A stretch of DNA of 64,000 nucleotides from Persicimonas caeni. Lineage in GTDB: Bacteria > Myxococcota_A > Bradymonadia > Bradymonadales > Bradymonadaceae. Where the stretch lies: NCBI RefSeq assembly GCF_006517175.1, contig NZ_CP041186.1, positions 5,793,074 to 5,857,073 of the forward strand, given 5' to 3'. Of this stretch, positions 17,010 through 26,060 are shown piece after piece. The notes under the pieces are model-generated. The model worked only from the letters and a program-made list of their open reading frames with translations, did no database searches and had not been told where the DNA came from. The position numbers were made by a program, and so were the translations under genes. Position 1 is the stretch's first letter. Each line of letters starts with the position of its first letter.

Positions 17010-20000
17010 CTAACCTTCTTGGTCGGCCTGGAGGGCGCGAAGCGAGCGTCGAGCCGCGTCGAGTCCCTCGGGCGGTTCGTCTTGGTCTTGAACAACCGCG
17101 ATTGCCTCCGCAAAGAGCGGACGCGCCAGATCGGGGCGGCCGAGCTGCTCGGCGTGGAGCGTCGCAGCTTCGACTAGCGCCTCGAAACGGCCATAAGGAT
17201 CGAGCAATAGTTCAGCGTATGATTCGAGATCGTCGGCCAATTTGGTCGATTTGTCGAGAACGCGGTCGAGGGCGATGCGCCGCTCGAGGGCCTCGACGTG
17301 CTCGGGCCACAGCGAAAACGCCATGCCCCACAGGCCCCAGGCCAGGTTCTGGTCCTGGAGGTCTTCTTCGGCGATATGCGCCGCGTCGGCCACGATTTGG
17401 CTGGCGGGTACACGCACCGCAGGGCTGATATCGTTGGCCGACAAGCCGGCCATCTCTCGGGGCGACAGCCCGTCGGGTTTGCCGATGAGCAGGCCGAGCT
17501 CGTGGCCCAAGCTGCTCACGTACCCATGCCAGTCGCCGAGCGCCGCCTGGCACTGCTTGACGCCCTCGAGCGCCATGGCATCGCCGGGCGCGGCGTCGAG
17601 CACCTGCTCGAAGTGTTTCTGGGCGTCCTTGGGGCGTTGGAGCTCGTCGAGCAGCAGGTGGGCCAGCTCGCGCTCGAGCTCGACGGCGTCGAGTCCGCCT
17701 CCGGCGACCTGCAACACCGTCTTGAGGTGGCGAGCCGCCGCCTCGAAGTCGCCCTCGTCGCGGGCCATCTGGGCGAGCAGTCGATGAGCCGACTCGTGGC
17801 GCGGGTCGGTCTCGAGGACCTCGTCGAGCCAGCCGCGCGCGGCTTCGGAGTCTTCGCGCTCGTCCCACACGAGCTGGGCCAGGAGCAGCCGGTAGGTCGT
17901 GGCCATCTCCTCGGTGTCGGCGGCCTCCAGACGGGCCTGCAGGATGCGAACGCGGCTTTCGACCTCGCCGCTCTCCTCGTAGATCGCCTCGAGGGTGGTC
18001 AGCAGGCTGGACTTGGCGCCGAGTCCATCGGGATCTTCGTCGCGGACACGCTCCAGGTGCTCCAGCGCCGCCTGCGGCTCCTCGAGGTCGTAGTAGTAGA
18101 GCTCGCCGAGCTCGAGGCTCACCCGCATCAACTCGGCGTGGTCGAGCTCGAAGCCGATCGACGCGTCGAAGTGTTTTTCGACGAGCTCGGCGAGCGCCTC
18201 GCAAAGGAGCAGCGGGTTGTCCATCGAGCGCGCTTCGGCCACCTGCGCACGCAGGGCCTCGACATCGGTTCCGGGCACAGCCTCCGACTGTGTTGCCGGT
18301 GTCGTTTCTGCTTCCCTCTCTCGAGCTTCCTTTTCCTGTCGTTCGCGCTCCGAGCGTTCCTTGAACAGCGCCTGATATTTTTTGCGAAAGTTCGTCAGCT
18401 TCTTCTCGTCGACGTCGACGAGGGGATCGTGTCGGGGCGTTTCGGCAGCCGTGTCGACGGGGGAGGTCACTTCGTCCATCCCTTCGAGCAGCTCGTCGAG
18501 GCGCAGGTCGACGTCGACCGCCTCGGCCATATTCGCGCGGTCGAAGGCCTCGTCGGCACGACGCCGCGCTTCGTTGGCGCTGGCCTCGTCGCCGCGGCGG
18601 TCGGCCAACTCGGCCATGCGCTCGTAGGCACGCGCTTGGACCATCGGCTCGGGCTCGAGTTCACTGAGCTTGACGAGCACCCGCTCGAGCATGCGGTCGA
18701 CGGTGCCCGAGCCTGCCGGCGCGGCTGCGTCGAGCCCGTCGCGCTCGATGAGTTTCTCGAGCGCGTCGGCGAGCTTTCGCATCGCGTCGAGGTCCATCGA
18801 GCGAATCTGGACGGCCTCGAAAAACGCTTTGGCGGCGTTCTTGTACTGGTCGAGCTCGTCGAGCAGCAGGTCGCCCAGCGCCATCGACAATTCCCAGCGC
18901 ATGTCGGCGCTTCGCGAGCGCGAGAGCAGCCCCTCGAGCGTCTGGCGAAGCTTGTCCGGATGGCCCTCGGAGCGCATCAGCGCGATGAGCTTTTGGCGAG
19001 GCGCTTCGGCGGACGGGTCGATCTCGAGGGCGCGCTCGAGTTGCTCGGCGGCGTCGTCGATCAGATGGAGCATCTCGTAGACGTCGGCCATCTTCTGGTG
19101 GATGGCGATCTTTCGCTCCGGCGAGCGGATGCGCGAGACGAGGTCTGAGTAAAGCTCGATGAGTTGCTCGGGGCGGCCGGCCTGCCGATAGAAGCGCTCG
19201 AGATGGTCGGGGGCGGTCTGGTGCTCCGGGTCGAGTTCGATGAGGCGGCGCAGGTGGCTGGCGGCGGCCTCCGGGCGGTCACGTCGCTCGTACAGCGAGG
19301 CGAGTTGCTCGTGGGCGTTCGCCAGTCGGTCGCGAAGCTCCTCGGCAGACTCGGCGAGCGCGTCGAGCTCCTCGTCGGGCGCGCTCGACGGCGCACCGAA
19401 CGGCCCGGTGAATTGCTCGGCCTGCGGCTTTCGGCTCGACAGGGCGCGGGCGCGCTCGTCGAGCTTCTCGAGCAGGGGAATCGTCTCCATCCAGTAGTCG
19501 GTCGCCTCTTCGAGGCGCTCGCGCTCCTCGCACAGCGTCGCGGCGAACTCGAGCACCTGGGCGTGCTCCATCATCGACTGCGGATCGTCGCCCGACTGCC
19601 ACATGGACAGCGCGCGCCGGCAGCTCAACAGCGCTTGCCCCGTGTCGCCAAGCTCGTCGTGCCAGAGGCGAGCCACGCGGTACAAAAGTTGGCTGGCTTG
19701 CTCGGTCTGCCCGTTTGCTTCGGCCGCGCGGGCCGCCGAGCCGAACGCCTTGAGCGCTCGAAGCGGCTCGTCGCTCAGCACGTAGCTCTCGCCGAGCGTA
19801 TTGAGCGCCTCGAGCTCGGTCGGGTCGAGGCGCAAGACCTTTTCGAGGTAGAGTCGGGCTTCGGCCAACTCCCCTTCGCGATCCATCAGGTGGCGCGCCA
19901 GGCGAAGGTAGGTGTTCTTGAGCGTCTGGCGGTCGGTATAGACCCCCGTCAGCCGTTTGAGCACCTCTTCGAGGCCCGACTGCTCGCCCAAACGAGCGTA

Positions 20001-21251
20001 CAGGTCGCGAAGCTGCTCGAGCGCCACCCGGTTTCTGGGCGAGGCTTTGAGCACCTCGCGAAGTCGGGAGGCGGCCTCCTCGGGCTCGCGGTCCGCCAGC
20101 GTCTGAGCGGCCGCCAGTTGGCACAAAATCCAATCGCCCGTCTCCCCGCGCGAGCGCAGCGCGTGGGCCAGGCGGTCGAAATCTTCGATGACCTTCTGGG
20201 TGTTGCCGGCGACCAGGTCGATGGTCGGCCGTGCCAGAAGCGCGCGCAGGTCGTCGGGCTCCTCGGACTGGAGCTCGCGGCACATCGATTCGGCTTCGGC
20301 AATATTGCTCGGCGACGGGTCCGCCAGCAGGCAGTCGAGCGCGCGTTCGACGAGCTGGGTGTGTAGCCCGTAGATGTCTCGGTAGCCGGCCAGAAGCTCC
20401 ATCGCTTGGCGAATCTGGCCGTCGAACAGCGCTTGGTCGGCGTTGGCGAACAGATCTTTGGCCTCGTAGGAGGCCAGCGCCCGCGCACCTTCTTTGGTCC
20501 CGCTGAGCTGATAGCTGCTCGAACGTGCGTTGTGCCAATCCTCGTCGCGGGTGCTCGCCCGGATGGTGAGTACGCCGGGTCGGATACGCGCCCCTTCCAG
20601 GAGCACGCCCGACAGGTTCGGCAGCTTCCATCCTACGCGCGGAAAGATGTGCAGTAACAGAAGCTTGAGCGGTCGAAAGCTCAAGATGTCGCCGGCTACT
20701 CCGACGGTGAATGACTGGCCGCGACCCGGCGGGCGCAAGAGCGGTGTGTTCAACAGCCCCGTCATCAATTCGAAGGCGACGAGCCGGGCCGGAAAGGGCA
20801 GCGGGCCGAAGGCGCGGTAGTCGTACAACGACAGGTGGATTTCGTCGGCGCGTGCCGGCTCGGGTGGGATGAGCGCGGCGCGAAAGCTCACGTAGGTGTC
20901 CGAGCCGAACGCCTGCACGCGCACGCTGATGTGGACGGCGTCGTCCAGAAAGCGCACCTGCAGATCTTGGTAGCGGTCGAGTTGGTCGGCCGCCTGGCGA
21001 AGCAGGTCGCCCAGGCCCACCTCCGAGATGGCGAACTCGATCTCGCGCACCAGGCAACGCGTGTTGCGGAATCGGTCGAGACCGCCGCGCGCGTCGAAGG
21101 GGAAGCTGAGATCGGGGATCTCCATGCGCAGCGACTCGAGGGTGATCCAGTCGGAGAGTCGCTCGCGATTTGCCCACAGGTAGCCGCGCCCGAACATGAA
21201 GTCGAGGTTGAGGCCGAGGGGATTTGTCGTCTCCACGTTCGTGGGCTGCAT
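17010..21251 (-). CDS. Giant TPR-repeat protein
   Basis: A protein of 1413 residues from the ATG at 21251 (MQPTNVETTNPLGLNLDFMFG). There is no signal peptide, so it is probably cytoplasmic. Residues 1 to about 240 form a separate domain rich in beta strands (VRFLDDAVHISVRVQAFGSD, SFTVGVAGDILSFRPLKLLL). The rest is mostly TPR-like helical pairs (ALEQLRDLYARLGEQSGLEEVL, HLRRLIELDPEHQTAPDHLERFYRQ), broken by a charged segment around residues 975-1035 (KERSERERQEKEAREREAE). It lies 6 bases upstream of the OmpA/TSP3 gene. It is probably a protein-interaction scaffold; partners unknown. Confidence 0.85.
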   Translation of the reverse strand: MQPTNVETTNPLGLNLDFMFGRGYLWANRERLSDWITLESLRMEIPDLSFPFDARGGLDRFRNTRCLVREIEFAISEVGLGDLLRQAADQLDRYQDLQVRFLDDAVHISVRVQAFGSDTYVSFRAALIPPEPARADEIHLSLYDYRAFGPLPFPARLVAFELMTGLLNTPLLRPPGRGQSFTVGVAGDILSFRPLKLLLLHIFPRVGWKLPNLSGVLLEGARIRPGVLTIRASTRDEDWHNARSSSYQLSGTKEGARALASYEAKDLFANADQALFDGQIRQAMELLAGYRDIYGLHTQLVERALDCLLADPSPSNIAEAESMCRELQSEEPDDLRALLARPTIDLVAGNTQKVIEDFDRLAHALRSRGETGDWILCQLAAAQTLADREPEEAASRLREVLKASPRNRVALEQLRDLYARLGEQSGLEEVLKRLTGVYTDRQTLKNTYLRLARHLMDREGELAEARLYLEKVLRLDPTELEALNTLGESYVLSDEPLRALKAFGSAARAAEANGQTEQASQLLYRVARLWHDELGDTGQALLSCRRALSMWQSGDDPQSMMEHAQVLEFAATLCEERERLEEATDYWMETIPLLEKLDERARALSSRKPQAEQFTGPFGAPSSAPDEELDALAESAEELRDRLANAHEQLASLYERRDRPEAAASHLRRLIELDPEHQTAPDHLERFYRQAGRPEQLIELYSDLVSRIRSPERKIAIHQKMADVYEMLHLIDDAAEQLERALEIDPSAEAPRQKLIALMRSEGHPDKLRQTLEGLLSRSRSADMRWELSMALGDLLLDELDQYKNAAKAFFEAVQIRSMDLDAMRKLADALEKLIERDGLDAAAPAGSGTVDRMLERVLVKLSELEPEPMVQARAYERMAELADRRGDEASANEARRRADEAFDRANMAEAVDVDLRLDELLEGMDEVTSPVDTAAETPRHDPLVDVDEKKLTNFRKKYQALFKERSERERQEKEAREREAETTPATQSEAVPGTDVEALRAQVAEARSMDNPLLLCEALAELVEKHFDASIGFELDHAELMRVSLELGELYYYDLEEPQAALEHLERVRDEDPDGLGAKSSLLTTLEAIYEESGEVESRVRILQARLEAADTEEMATTYRLLLAQLVWDEREDSEAARGWLDEVLETDPRHESAHRLLAQMARDEGDFEAAARHLKTVLQVAGGGLDAVELERELAHLLLDELQRPKDAQKHFEQVLDAAPGDAMALEGVKQCQAALGDWHGYVSSLGHELGLLIGKPDGLSPREMAGLSANDISPAVRVPASQIVADAAHIAEEDLQDQNLAWGLWGMAFSLWPEHVEALERRIALDRVLDKSTKLADDLESYAELLLDPYGRFEALVEAATLHAEQLGRPDLARPLFAEAIAVVQDQDEPPEGLDAARRSLRALQADQEG

Positions 21252-21322
21252 ACTCGCCACACAGGGGGGCAAGGTTTGACGCGCTCGGGCCTGGTGTTTG
21301 GAGGCCCGGCAGCGCGGGGGCG

Positions 21323-21760
21323 TCAGTGTTCGGGGAACTCTTCGAGGGCGTCGTTCGCCTTCTGGAGCAGACGCTGGTCTTGGCGCCGCTCGGCTAGCGA
21401 CGCCAAGCTCAGCCACGCCACGTAGCGCGCGGCATGGGGAGCATCGTCGTCACTGGCGATTTTTTTCCACTCGCGAATCGCGGCCGCTTCTCGGCCGCGG
21501 ATGCGCTGGCATTCGGCGAGCGCGACAATGGACAGAGCGTCGAAGGGGGCGCCTGCTTTGCGCGCCGCGCTTCGAAACCCGTCGATGGCACCGTCGACGT
21601 CCCCGGACTGGAGCAGGAAGAGCGCTTCGAAAAACGCTTCCCGGTCCTCCTCGATGGTGTCTTCGTCGATGCTTCGCTCGACCAGCTTGCGCGTGGTCTC
21701 CAAAAAGGTGTCGGACAGGGTCGATACGCCGTTTGTCTTCTGATCTACCTGATCTGCCAT
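21323..21760 (-). CDS. Small all-helical TPR-like protein
   Basis: A protein of 145 residues from the ATG at 21760 (MADQVDQKTNG). Helices such as EALFLLQSGDVDGAIDGFRSAARKAG and ALAECQRIRGREAAAIREWKKIASD have the TPR spacing. It is cytoplasmic, with no signal. It is the first gene of the minus-strand run with the giant TPR protein 71 bases downstream, so it may be a partner or adaptor of that scaffold. No specific family is recognised. Confidence 0.65.
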   Translation of the reverse strand: MADQVDQKTNGVSTLSDTFLETTRKLVERSIDEDTIEEDREAFFEALFLLQSGDVDGAIDGFRSAARKAGAPFDALSIVALAECQRIRGREAAAIREWKKIASDDDAPHAARYVAWLSLASLAERRQDQRLLQKANDALEEFPEH

Positions 21761-21970
21761 AGTTTCCAATTGCTTTGGGCAAAAATTATGGCCTCTACAG
21801 CGTTTGCGGCCCCTCTCATCCCTTAGTTCGTGACAATACTTTGATGGGGGAAGGATGTAAACTGATATGGTTTTGGGGCCGGTGTCCGGTGTCCGGGAGC
21901 CGGGGGCCTTGCAGGGGAGTGGCGCCGGCTATTTGGGGGGTCGTCGCATCAACCACATATGGTGCATTGA

Positions 21971-22146
21971 CACGACCCTCAAATTGTTGTTCCGCGAGGG
22001 CGTTTTTCAGCCCTCGCCCCAAATAGCGGGAGTCGCGCGCCTGCAGGGCCTGCACCACCACGACCCCCAAATTGCTGTTCTGAGAGGGCGTTTTTCAGCC
22101 CTCGCCCCAAATAGCGGGAGTCGCGCGCCTGCAGGGCCTGCACCAC
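21971..22146. repeat. Two tandem 88-bp units with internal hairpin
   Basis: Copies at 21971-22058 and 22059-22146 are near-identical. Each contains GAGGGC...GCCCTC (6-bp arms around GTTTTTCA), then CCCCAAATAGCGGGAGTCGC and CTGCAGGGCCTGCACCACC. A diverged inverted relative lies just upstream at about 21895-21940 (GGGGCCTTGCAGGGGAG...GCTATTTGGGG). The core CGACCCCCAAATTG recurs in the 26.1 kb repeat. It fills most of the 384-base gap between the 145-residue protein and the KamE-like gene. Confidence 0.85.
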
Positions 22147-22153
22147 CTCGATC

Positions 22154-22927
22154 CTACGCCAACTTCCGCGCCACCAACTCCTGTGCCACAAAACTCGCCA
22201 CGTCCGGAGCGGTCGTGCCGGGGCCGAAGCCGGCGTCGAAGCCGAGCTCCAGGGCCAACTCGTGGGAGATGCGCGGTCCGCCGGCGACCACGATCAGGTG
22301 TTGGCGCAATCCCTCGGCCTCGAGCATGTCGATGAGCTCGGAGAGATTTTTGATGTGGATGTCCTTTTGGGTGACCACCTGGCTGACCAACAGCGCGTCG
22401 GCGCCCTTGTCGATGGCGTGGGCGATGAGCTCTTCGTTGAGCACCTGCATGCCCAGGTTGTGCGCATCGATCATCGGGTAGCGTTCCAGGCCATACTCGC
22501 CCGAGTAGCCCTTCATGTTCATGATCGCGTCGATGCCCACCGAGTGGGCGTCGGTGCCGGTGCACGCGCCCAAGATGGTGATTTTTCGGCCGATCTTGGC
22601 TTTGATGTAGTCGTTGATCTCGTAGAAATCCATCCGCTCGGTCTCGACCTTCGCGACGTGGATTTTGGTGTAGTCGACCGACTGCAGAAAGCGCCCGTAG
22701 ACGATGAAGTAGGTGTAACCCTCGCCGAGATCTCGACTGTGGTAGACCTGCGGTTCCTCGAGCCCCATCTTCTTGGCCATCTGCCGCGCGGCTTCGTCGG
22801 CCTCCGGGCCGTGAGGCACCGGCAGGGTGAACGAGAGCTGGACCTGTCCGTCGTCGAGCGTGTCGCCGTAGGGGCGGACCTGGGTGAGATCGGGTGGCGT
22901 GGCGCCTTTTCGGCCGGTGGTGGTCAT
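22154..22927 (-). CDS. kamE: Lysine 5,6-aminomutase beta-subunit-like B12-binding protein
   Basis: A protein of 257 residues from the ATG at 22927. It reads SFTLPVPHGPEADEAARQMAKKMG, then HSRDLGEGYTYFIVYGRF, as in KamE. A Rossmann-like cobalamin domain follows, with the base-off motif D126-A-H128-S-V-G131 (GACTGTDAHSVGIDAIMN), then LLVSQVVTQKD and VVAGGPRIS. KamD/KamE uses adenosylcobalamin and PLP to shift the terminal amino group of lysine in anaerobic lysine degradation. The length matches KamE (about 260). No kamD or other lysine-fermentation gene is adjacent, which is odd. It could serve a related aminomutase with a distant alpha subunit. Confidence 0.8.
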   Translation of the reverse strand: MTTTGRKGATPPDLTQVRPYGDTLDDGQVQLSFTLPVPHGPEADEAARQMAKKMGLEEPQVYHSRDLGEGYTYFIVYGRFLQSVDYTKIHVAKVETERMDFYEINDYIKAKIGRKITILGACTGTDAHSVGIDAIMNMKGYSGEYGLERYPMIDAHNLGMQVLNEELIAHAIDKGADALLVSQVVTQKDIHIKNLSELIDMLEAEGLRQHLIVVAGGPRISHELALELGFDAGFGPGTTAPDVASFVAQELVARKLA

Positions 22928-23069
22928 CGTTTCGAGTGTGCTACGTTCTGGGTTGTTGTCGCCCCCCATCCGCCTCGTGCTAAACCGCGCGAAGCGAAGC
23001 GTAGGGCGGATGGGGGCGCCGAGTTGCTACGCGTTACTGTACATAATTCCCACGCTTAAAAACCACAAC

Positions 23070-23558
23070 ATGCCCACAGAAATCGAACGAAAATTCCTCG
23101 TCACCGGCGACTCTTGGAAAGAACGCGTCGTCGCCCAAACGCCAATGCGCCAGGGCTATTTCGAGACGGGGCCGATGTCGACGGTGCGTGTGCGTATCGA
23201 GGGGGAGCGGGCGGTGTTGACGATCAAGGGGCCGACGGTGGGGATTTCGCGGGCGGAGTACGAGTATGAGATCCCGATGGAGGACGCCCGGCAGATGCTC
23301 GACATCTTTTGCACGGACCGACAGGTCGAGAAGGTGCGCTACGACGTCGAGTTTGGCGGCAAGCTGTGGGAGGTCGACGTGTTCGAGGGCGCGAACGCAG
23401 GGCTCGTCACGGCAGAAGTGGAGTTGGAGCGCCCCGACGAAGAGGTCGAGCTCCCCGCATGGATTGGCGACGACGTCTCAAAAGAGAGTCGCTATCGCAA
23501 CGCATGCCTGGCACGGCAGCCCTGGACCACCTGGGCCCCCGAATCCCGAAATCCCTAG
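23070..23558 (+). CDS. CYTH-domain protein (triphosphate tunnel metalloenzyme)
   Basis: A protein of 162 residues starting MPTEIERKFLV at 23070; EIERKF is the signature of CYTH enzymes. Further charged beta strands that line the tunnel follow (STVRVRIEGERAVLTIKGP, RAEYEYEIPMEDAR, KVRYDVEFGGKLWEVDVFEG, LVTAEVELERPDE). CYTH proteins hydrolyse inorganic triphosphate, or thiamine or nucleoside triphosphates, and in some cases make cAMP. The substrate cannot be told from sequence. It is transcribed divergently from the KamE-like gene and converges on the pentapeptide-repeat gene 15 bases away. Confidence 0.92.
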   Translation: MPTEIERKFLVTGDSWKERVVAQTPMRQGYFETGPMSTVRVRIEGERAVLTIKGPTVGISRAEYEYEIPMEDARQMLDIFCTDRQVEKVRYDVEFGGKLWEVDVFEGANAGLVTAEVELERPDEEVELPAWIGDDVSKESRYRNACLARQPWTTWAPESRNP

Positions 23559-23573
23559 ACCCCTAGACCCTAC

Positions 23574-24203
23574 TCAAATAACCCGGCGACGGCCCGTCTT
23601 CTCGACAAAGCCCTCGGGGAGTTCGGTGTCGGTCATTTCGACGCCCTTGAGGTAGCAGCTGGCTGCGTCGCACCCGGTCAGGTCGACGCCTTCGATGCTC
23701 ATCTCGCGCAGGGTGACATAGCGCAACTCGCCCGATTCGGCGTTGACGTTGCTCCAGTGGCCTCCCTTGAAGGTCATGCGCTCGAAGAAGAAGTCGCTGC
23801 CCGACAGATTCTTGAGCGTGCAGTCGTTGAGCTGCGAGTCGGTCCACTCTGGCATCTCGAAGCTGCAGTCTTCGAACTCGCACCGGCTCAAGGTGCACGC
23901 GTCGATGGCAAAGCCGTTGCCCTTGGCGCCCTCGAAGTGGCAGTTCAGCAGCGTGCAGCTGTGCATGTAGACGCCGTCGAGGGGGCACTCGTCGAAGCGG
24001 CACTCCGTGAGTGTGCACTCTTCGAAGGCTACGTTCGACAGGTCGATGCCCGTGAAGTCGAAGCCGGAGAGTTCGACGCCAGAAAAAGAGGCCATCTCCA
24101 AAGACGGCAACTCTCCGTGCTCCTCCTCGTGCTGCTGGACGGCGCGGTGGAATTTCTTGACGTTTCCCTTACGGACCAAATTGGTCAGTGCTTTCGAAGA
24201 CAT
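23574..24203 (-). CDS. Pentapeptide-repeat protein
   Basis: A protein of 209 residues from the ATG at 24203 (MSSKALTNLVRKG). After a short charged N-terminal helix it is a run of pentapeptide units (A[DN/E]LxX style: FSGVELSGFDFTGIDLSNVAF, TLTECRFDECPLDGVYMHSC, TLLNCHFEG) forming a right-handed quadrilateral beta helix. Many units carry Cys or Glu at the outer position. Pentapeptide proteins can mimic DNA and shield gyrase, or act as scaffolds; nothing here decides between these. It has no signal peptide. Confidence 0.85.
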   Translation of the reverse strand: MSSKALTNLVRKGNVKKFHRAVQQHEEEHGELPSLEMASFSGVELSGFDFTGIDLSNVAFEECTLTECRFDECPLDGVYMHSCTLLNCHFEGAKGNGFAIDACTLSRCEFEDCSFEMPEWTDSQLNDCTLKNLSGSDFFFERMTFKGGHWSNVNAESGELRYVTLREMSIEGVDLTGCDAASCYLKGVEMTDTELPEGFVEKTGRRRVI

Positions 24204-24442
24204 GGGCTCGCTGTTCCTCAGGTGTGAGACTCGGAAGTGATACGCCGGTGGCATTTTGCGGGTCGGGTACAATTATCATACAATCGCCGACGTACAACAG
24301 CGACACGGATTAGCGTATATGACGACCTCTCGTCCAGCCGTGAATCGTTGGCGTTGCTGATTCGTGTCCGTGTCCCGCTCAAGGTAAGCACGATCGGCGC
24401 GAAGGTGAATTGGCAGATGTGGAACTTTTCGAGTTGCTCCGA

Positions 24443-25258
24443 ATGACGAATCGAACCCTCCAGAACAGCTTGGCGGCTCTTGTGGCGCTCGTAGGGTGTG
24501 TGATCGGCACGAGCGCCTTCGCGCAGGAGTCCGAGGCGGCTTACGCTCGCTACTACGGCGACGGGCTTCGTCATTACGCCGAGGGCAACTTTTCCGCGGC
24601 CGTCGAGAATCTGTTTCGAGCCTACGCGGTCGAGCCCGAGGCGAGCACGATGGGGCTGATCGTGGCGTCGTACGACAAGATGGGCTTTTGCGACGCTGCC
24701 CTGCGCCAGATCGACGTGCACCGGCTCGTTCACCCCGACACCAAGATTCCGACGCTGCAACGCTGCAAGTCGACGGGCACCGTGACGCTTGCCTGCGAGG
24801 GCCCGGAGGCCGCAGTCATCGTCGATCGTCAGTTCGAGGTCGCTTGCGGCCAAGAGGTGACCCTGCCGGTGGGCGAGCACCGCTTGTCGGCCGAGCGCAG
24901 CGACGGGCCCAAGAGAGTCGACGTCGAGAAGGGCCGGGCCAAAGAGATCGCCCTGAAGTTTTCGCCGGCGCCCACACGTTGGAAGGCGGCGGTCAACAGC
25001 CCGAGCGTCTCGAAACTGTCCGATGGCAGCGCCAAGGTCGCTCGCCTGGAGCGGGCTGGACTCGGCTATACCGTGTTCCTGTCCAACGATGGCTTGTACC
25101 GCGTCTACATTCATCCCAGCGCCGGTGACGCCGGTCATGTGTTCTCGCTGCCGATGCGTCCCGACGTGCTTCGGCTGTGCGATTCGGGCGAGCAATTCGA
25201 CCGCAACGCAAGCGAGTGCGTGCCCATAAGCGGCATGCAGATCCAAAAGATGGAATGA
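24443..25258 (+). CDS. Secreted TPR protein with PEGA-like domain
   Basis: A protein of 271 residues from the ATG at 24443 (MTNRTLQNSLAALVAL), with a signal peptide ending TSAFAQ. A TPR pair follows (YYGDGLRHYAEGNFSAAVENLFRAYAVEPEA). Then comes a PEGA-like beta domain (VTLACEGPEAAVIVDRQFEV...LPVGEHRLSAE) and a C-terminal segment with a repeated Cys (LRLCDSGEQFDRNASECVPIS). It is likely periplasmic or outer-membrane associated. It stands alone between the divergent pentapeptide gene and secG. Function not recognised. Confidence 0.75.
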   Translation: MTNRTLQNSLAALVALVGCVIGTSAFAQESEAAYARYYGDGLRHYAEGNFSAAVENLFRAYAVEPEASTMGLIVASYDKMGFCDAALRQIDVHRLVHPDTKIPTLQRCKSTGTVTLACEGPEAAVIVDRQFEVACGQEVTLPVGEHRLSAERSDGPKRVDVEKGRAKEIALKFSPAPTRWKAAVNSPSVSKLSDGSAKVARLERAGLGYTVFLSNDGLYRVYIHPSAGDAGHVFSLPMRPDVLRLCDSGEQFDRNASECVPISGMQIQKME

Positions 25259-25460
25259 CTTCGACGGTTGATGTGCTCTGTAGCTGATGGATGGCACGCA
25301 CGAGGGTTGCTCCGTCGACGGGGTTGCATCGAGGGTGCCAGTACGCTATAGACATGCGTCTTGCGCCGTCGCCCTGCGCGGGCGCCGGTACCTAACACGT
25401 TTAAATTGATCACTGCGGGCCGTCTGTCGGTTCGCGTTACGAGAAGATACAAGCGGACTC

Positions 25461-25955
25461 ATGGAAACCGTTCTTATCGTCATTCACGTCGTCTGTTCGT
25501 TCCTCTTGGTCGTCGCCATCCTCTTGCAATCGGGCAAGGGCGGCGGTCTGGCCGCAGGCTTTGGCGGCGCGGGCGCCGGCACGCAGGTATTCGGTGGCGC
25601 AGGCGCCGGTGGCTTTTTGAGCAAGGCCACCATCGGTCTGGCCGCGATCTTCATGTCGACCAGCTTGGCGCTGGCCTACATTTCCAGCCAGCCGCGCTCG
25701 GCGATGTCGCTCGAGGGCGGCGCCGCGACCGGCAACCAGGAAGAAAAGATCATCGACCAGGGCGGCGCCGGCGGTAACGGCGCTGCTGCTCCGGCTGCAG
25801 ATGAGGCCGGACAAGACGAAGCTGGACAGGACGAAGCCGCGCCGATCATGGCCCCCACCGGCGATGCTCCGGCTGAGGGCGGCGACGAAGCAGCTGCTCC
25901 GGCCGAAGAGCCGGCTGCCGGCGATGAAGCCGCAGGCGAAGAGAACACCGAGTAA
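25461..25955 (+). CDS. secG: Preprotein translocase subunit SecG
   Basis: A protein of 164 residues: METVLIVIHVVCSFLLVVAILLQSGKGGGLAAGFGG, then GFLSKATIGLAAIFMSTSLALAYIS. The two helices, the LLQSGKGGGL loop and the FL-x-K-x-T motif are typical SecG. The C-terminal about 85 residues form an unusually long Ala/Glu/Asp tail (AAPAEEPAAGDEAAGEENTE), absent from most SecG proteins. It is followed by a strong terminator, so secG is monocistronic or the last gene of its unit. Confidence 0.95.
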   Translation: METVLIVIHVVCSFLLVVAILLQSGKGGGLAAGFGGAGAGTQVFGGAGAGGFLSKATIGLAAIFMSTSLALAYISSQPRSAMSLEGGAATGNQEEKIIDQGGAGGNGAAAPAADEAGQDEAGQDEAAPIMAPTGDAPAEGGDEAAAPAEEPAAGDEAAGEENTE

Positions 25956-25981
25956 GCCACCCTTCAAAGTGTGCTTATCGT

Positions 25982-26013
25982 AAAGGCTCCGCTCCCGGCG
26001 GAGCCTTTTTTTT
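25982..26013 (+). terminator. Rho-independent terminator after secG
   Basis: An 11-bp inverted repeat (arms 25982-25992, AAAGGCTCCGC, and 25998-26008) around a 5-base loop TCCCG, with a run of eight Ts at 26006-26013. It is about 30 bases past the secG stop. Confidence 0.92.
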
Positions 26014-26060
26014 GGCTGATACTTGGGCGGACGCGCCATTCGAGCAGACGAGCTATTTGA

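Noticed and set aside
15387-17177. A 596-codon plus-strand frame opposite the OmpA/TSP3 gene
   Set aside because: Shadow of the minus-strand gene; the Val/Ala/Asp-rich translation is the complement of the Asp-rich repeats.
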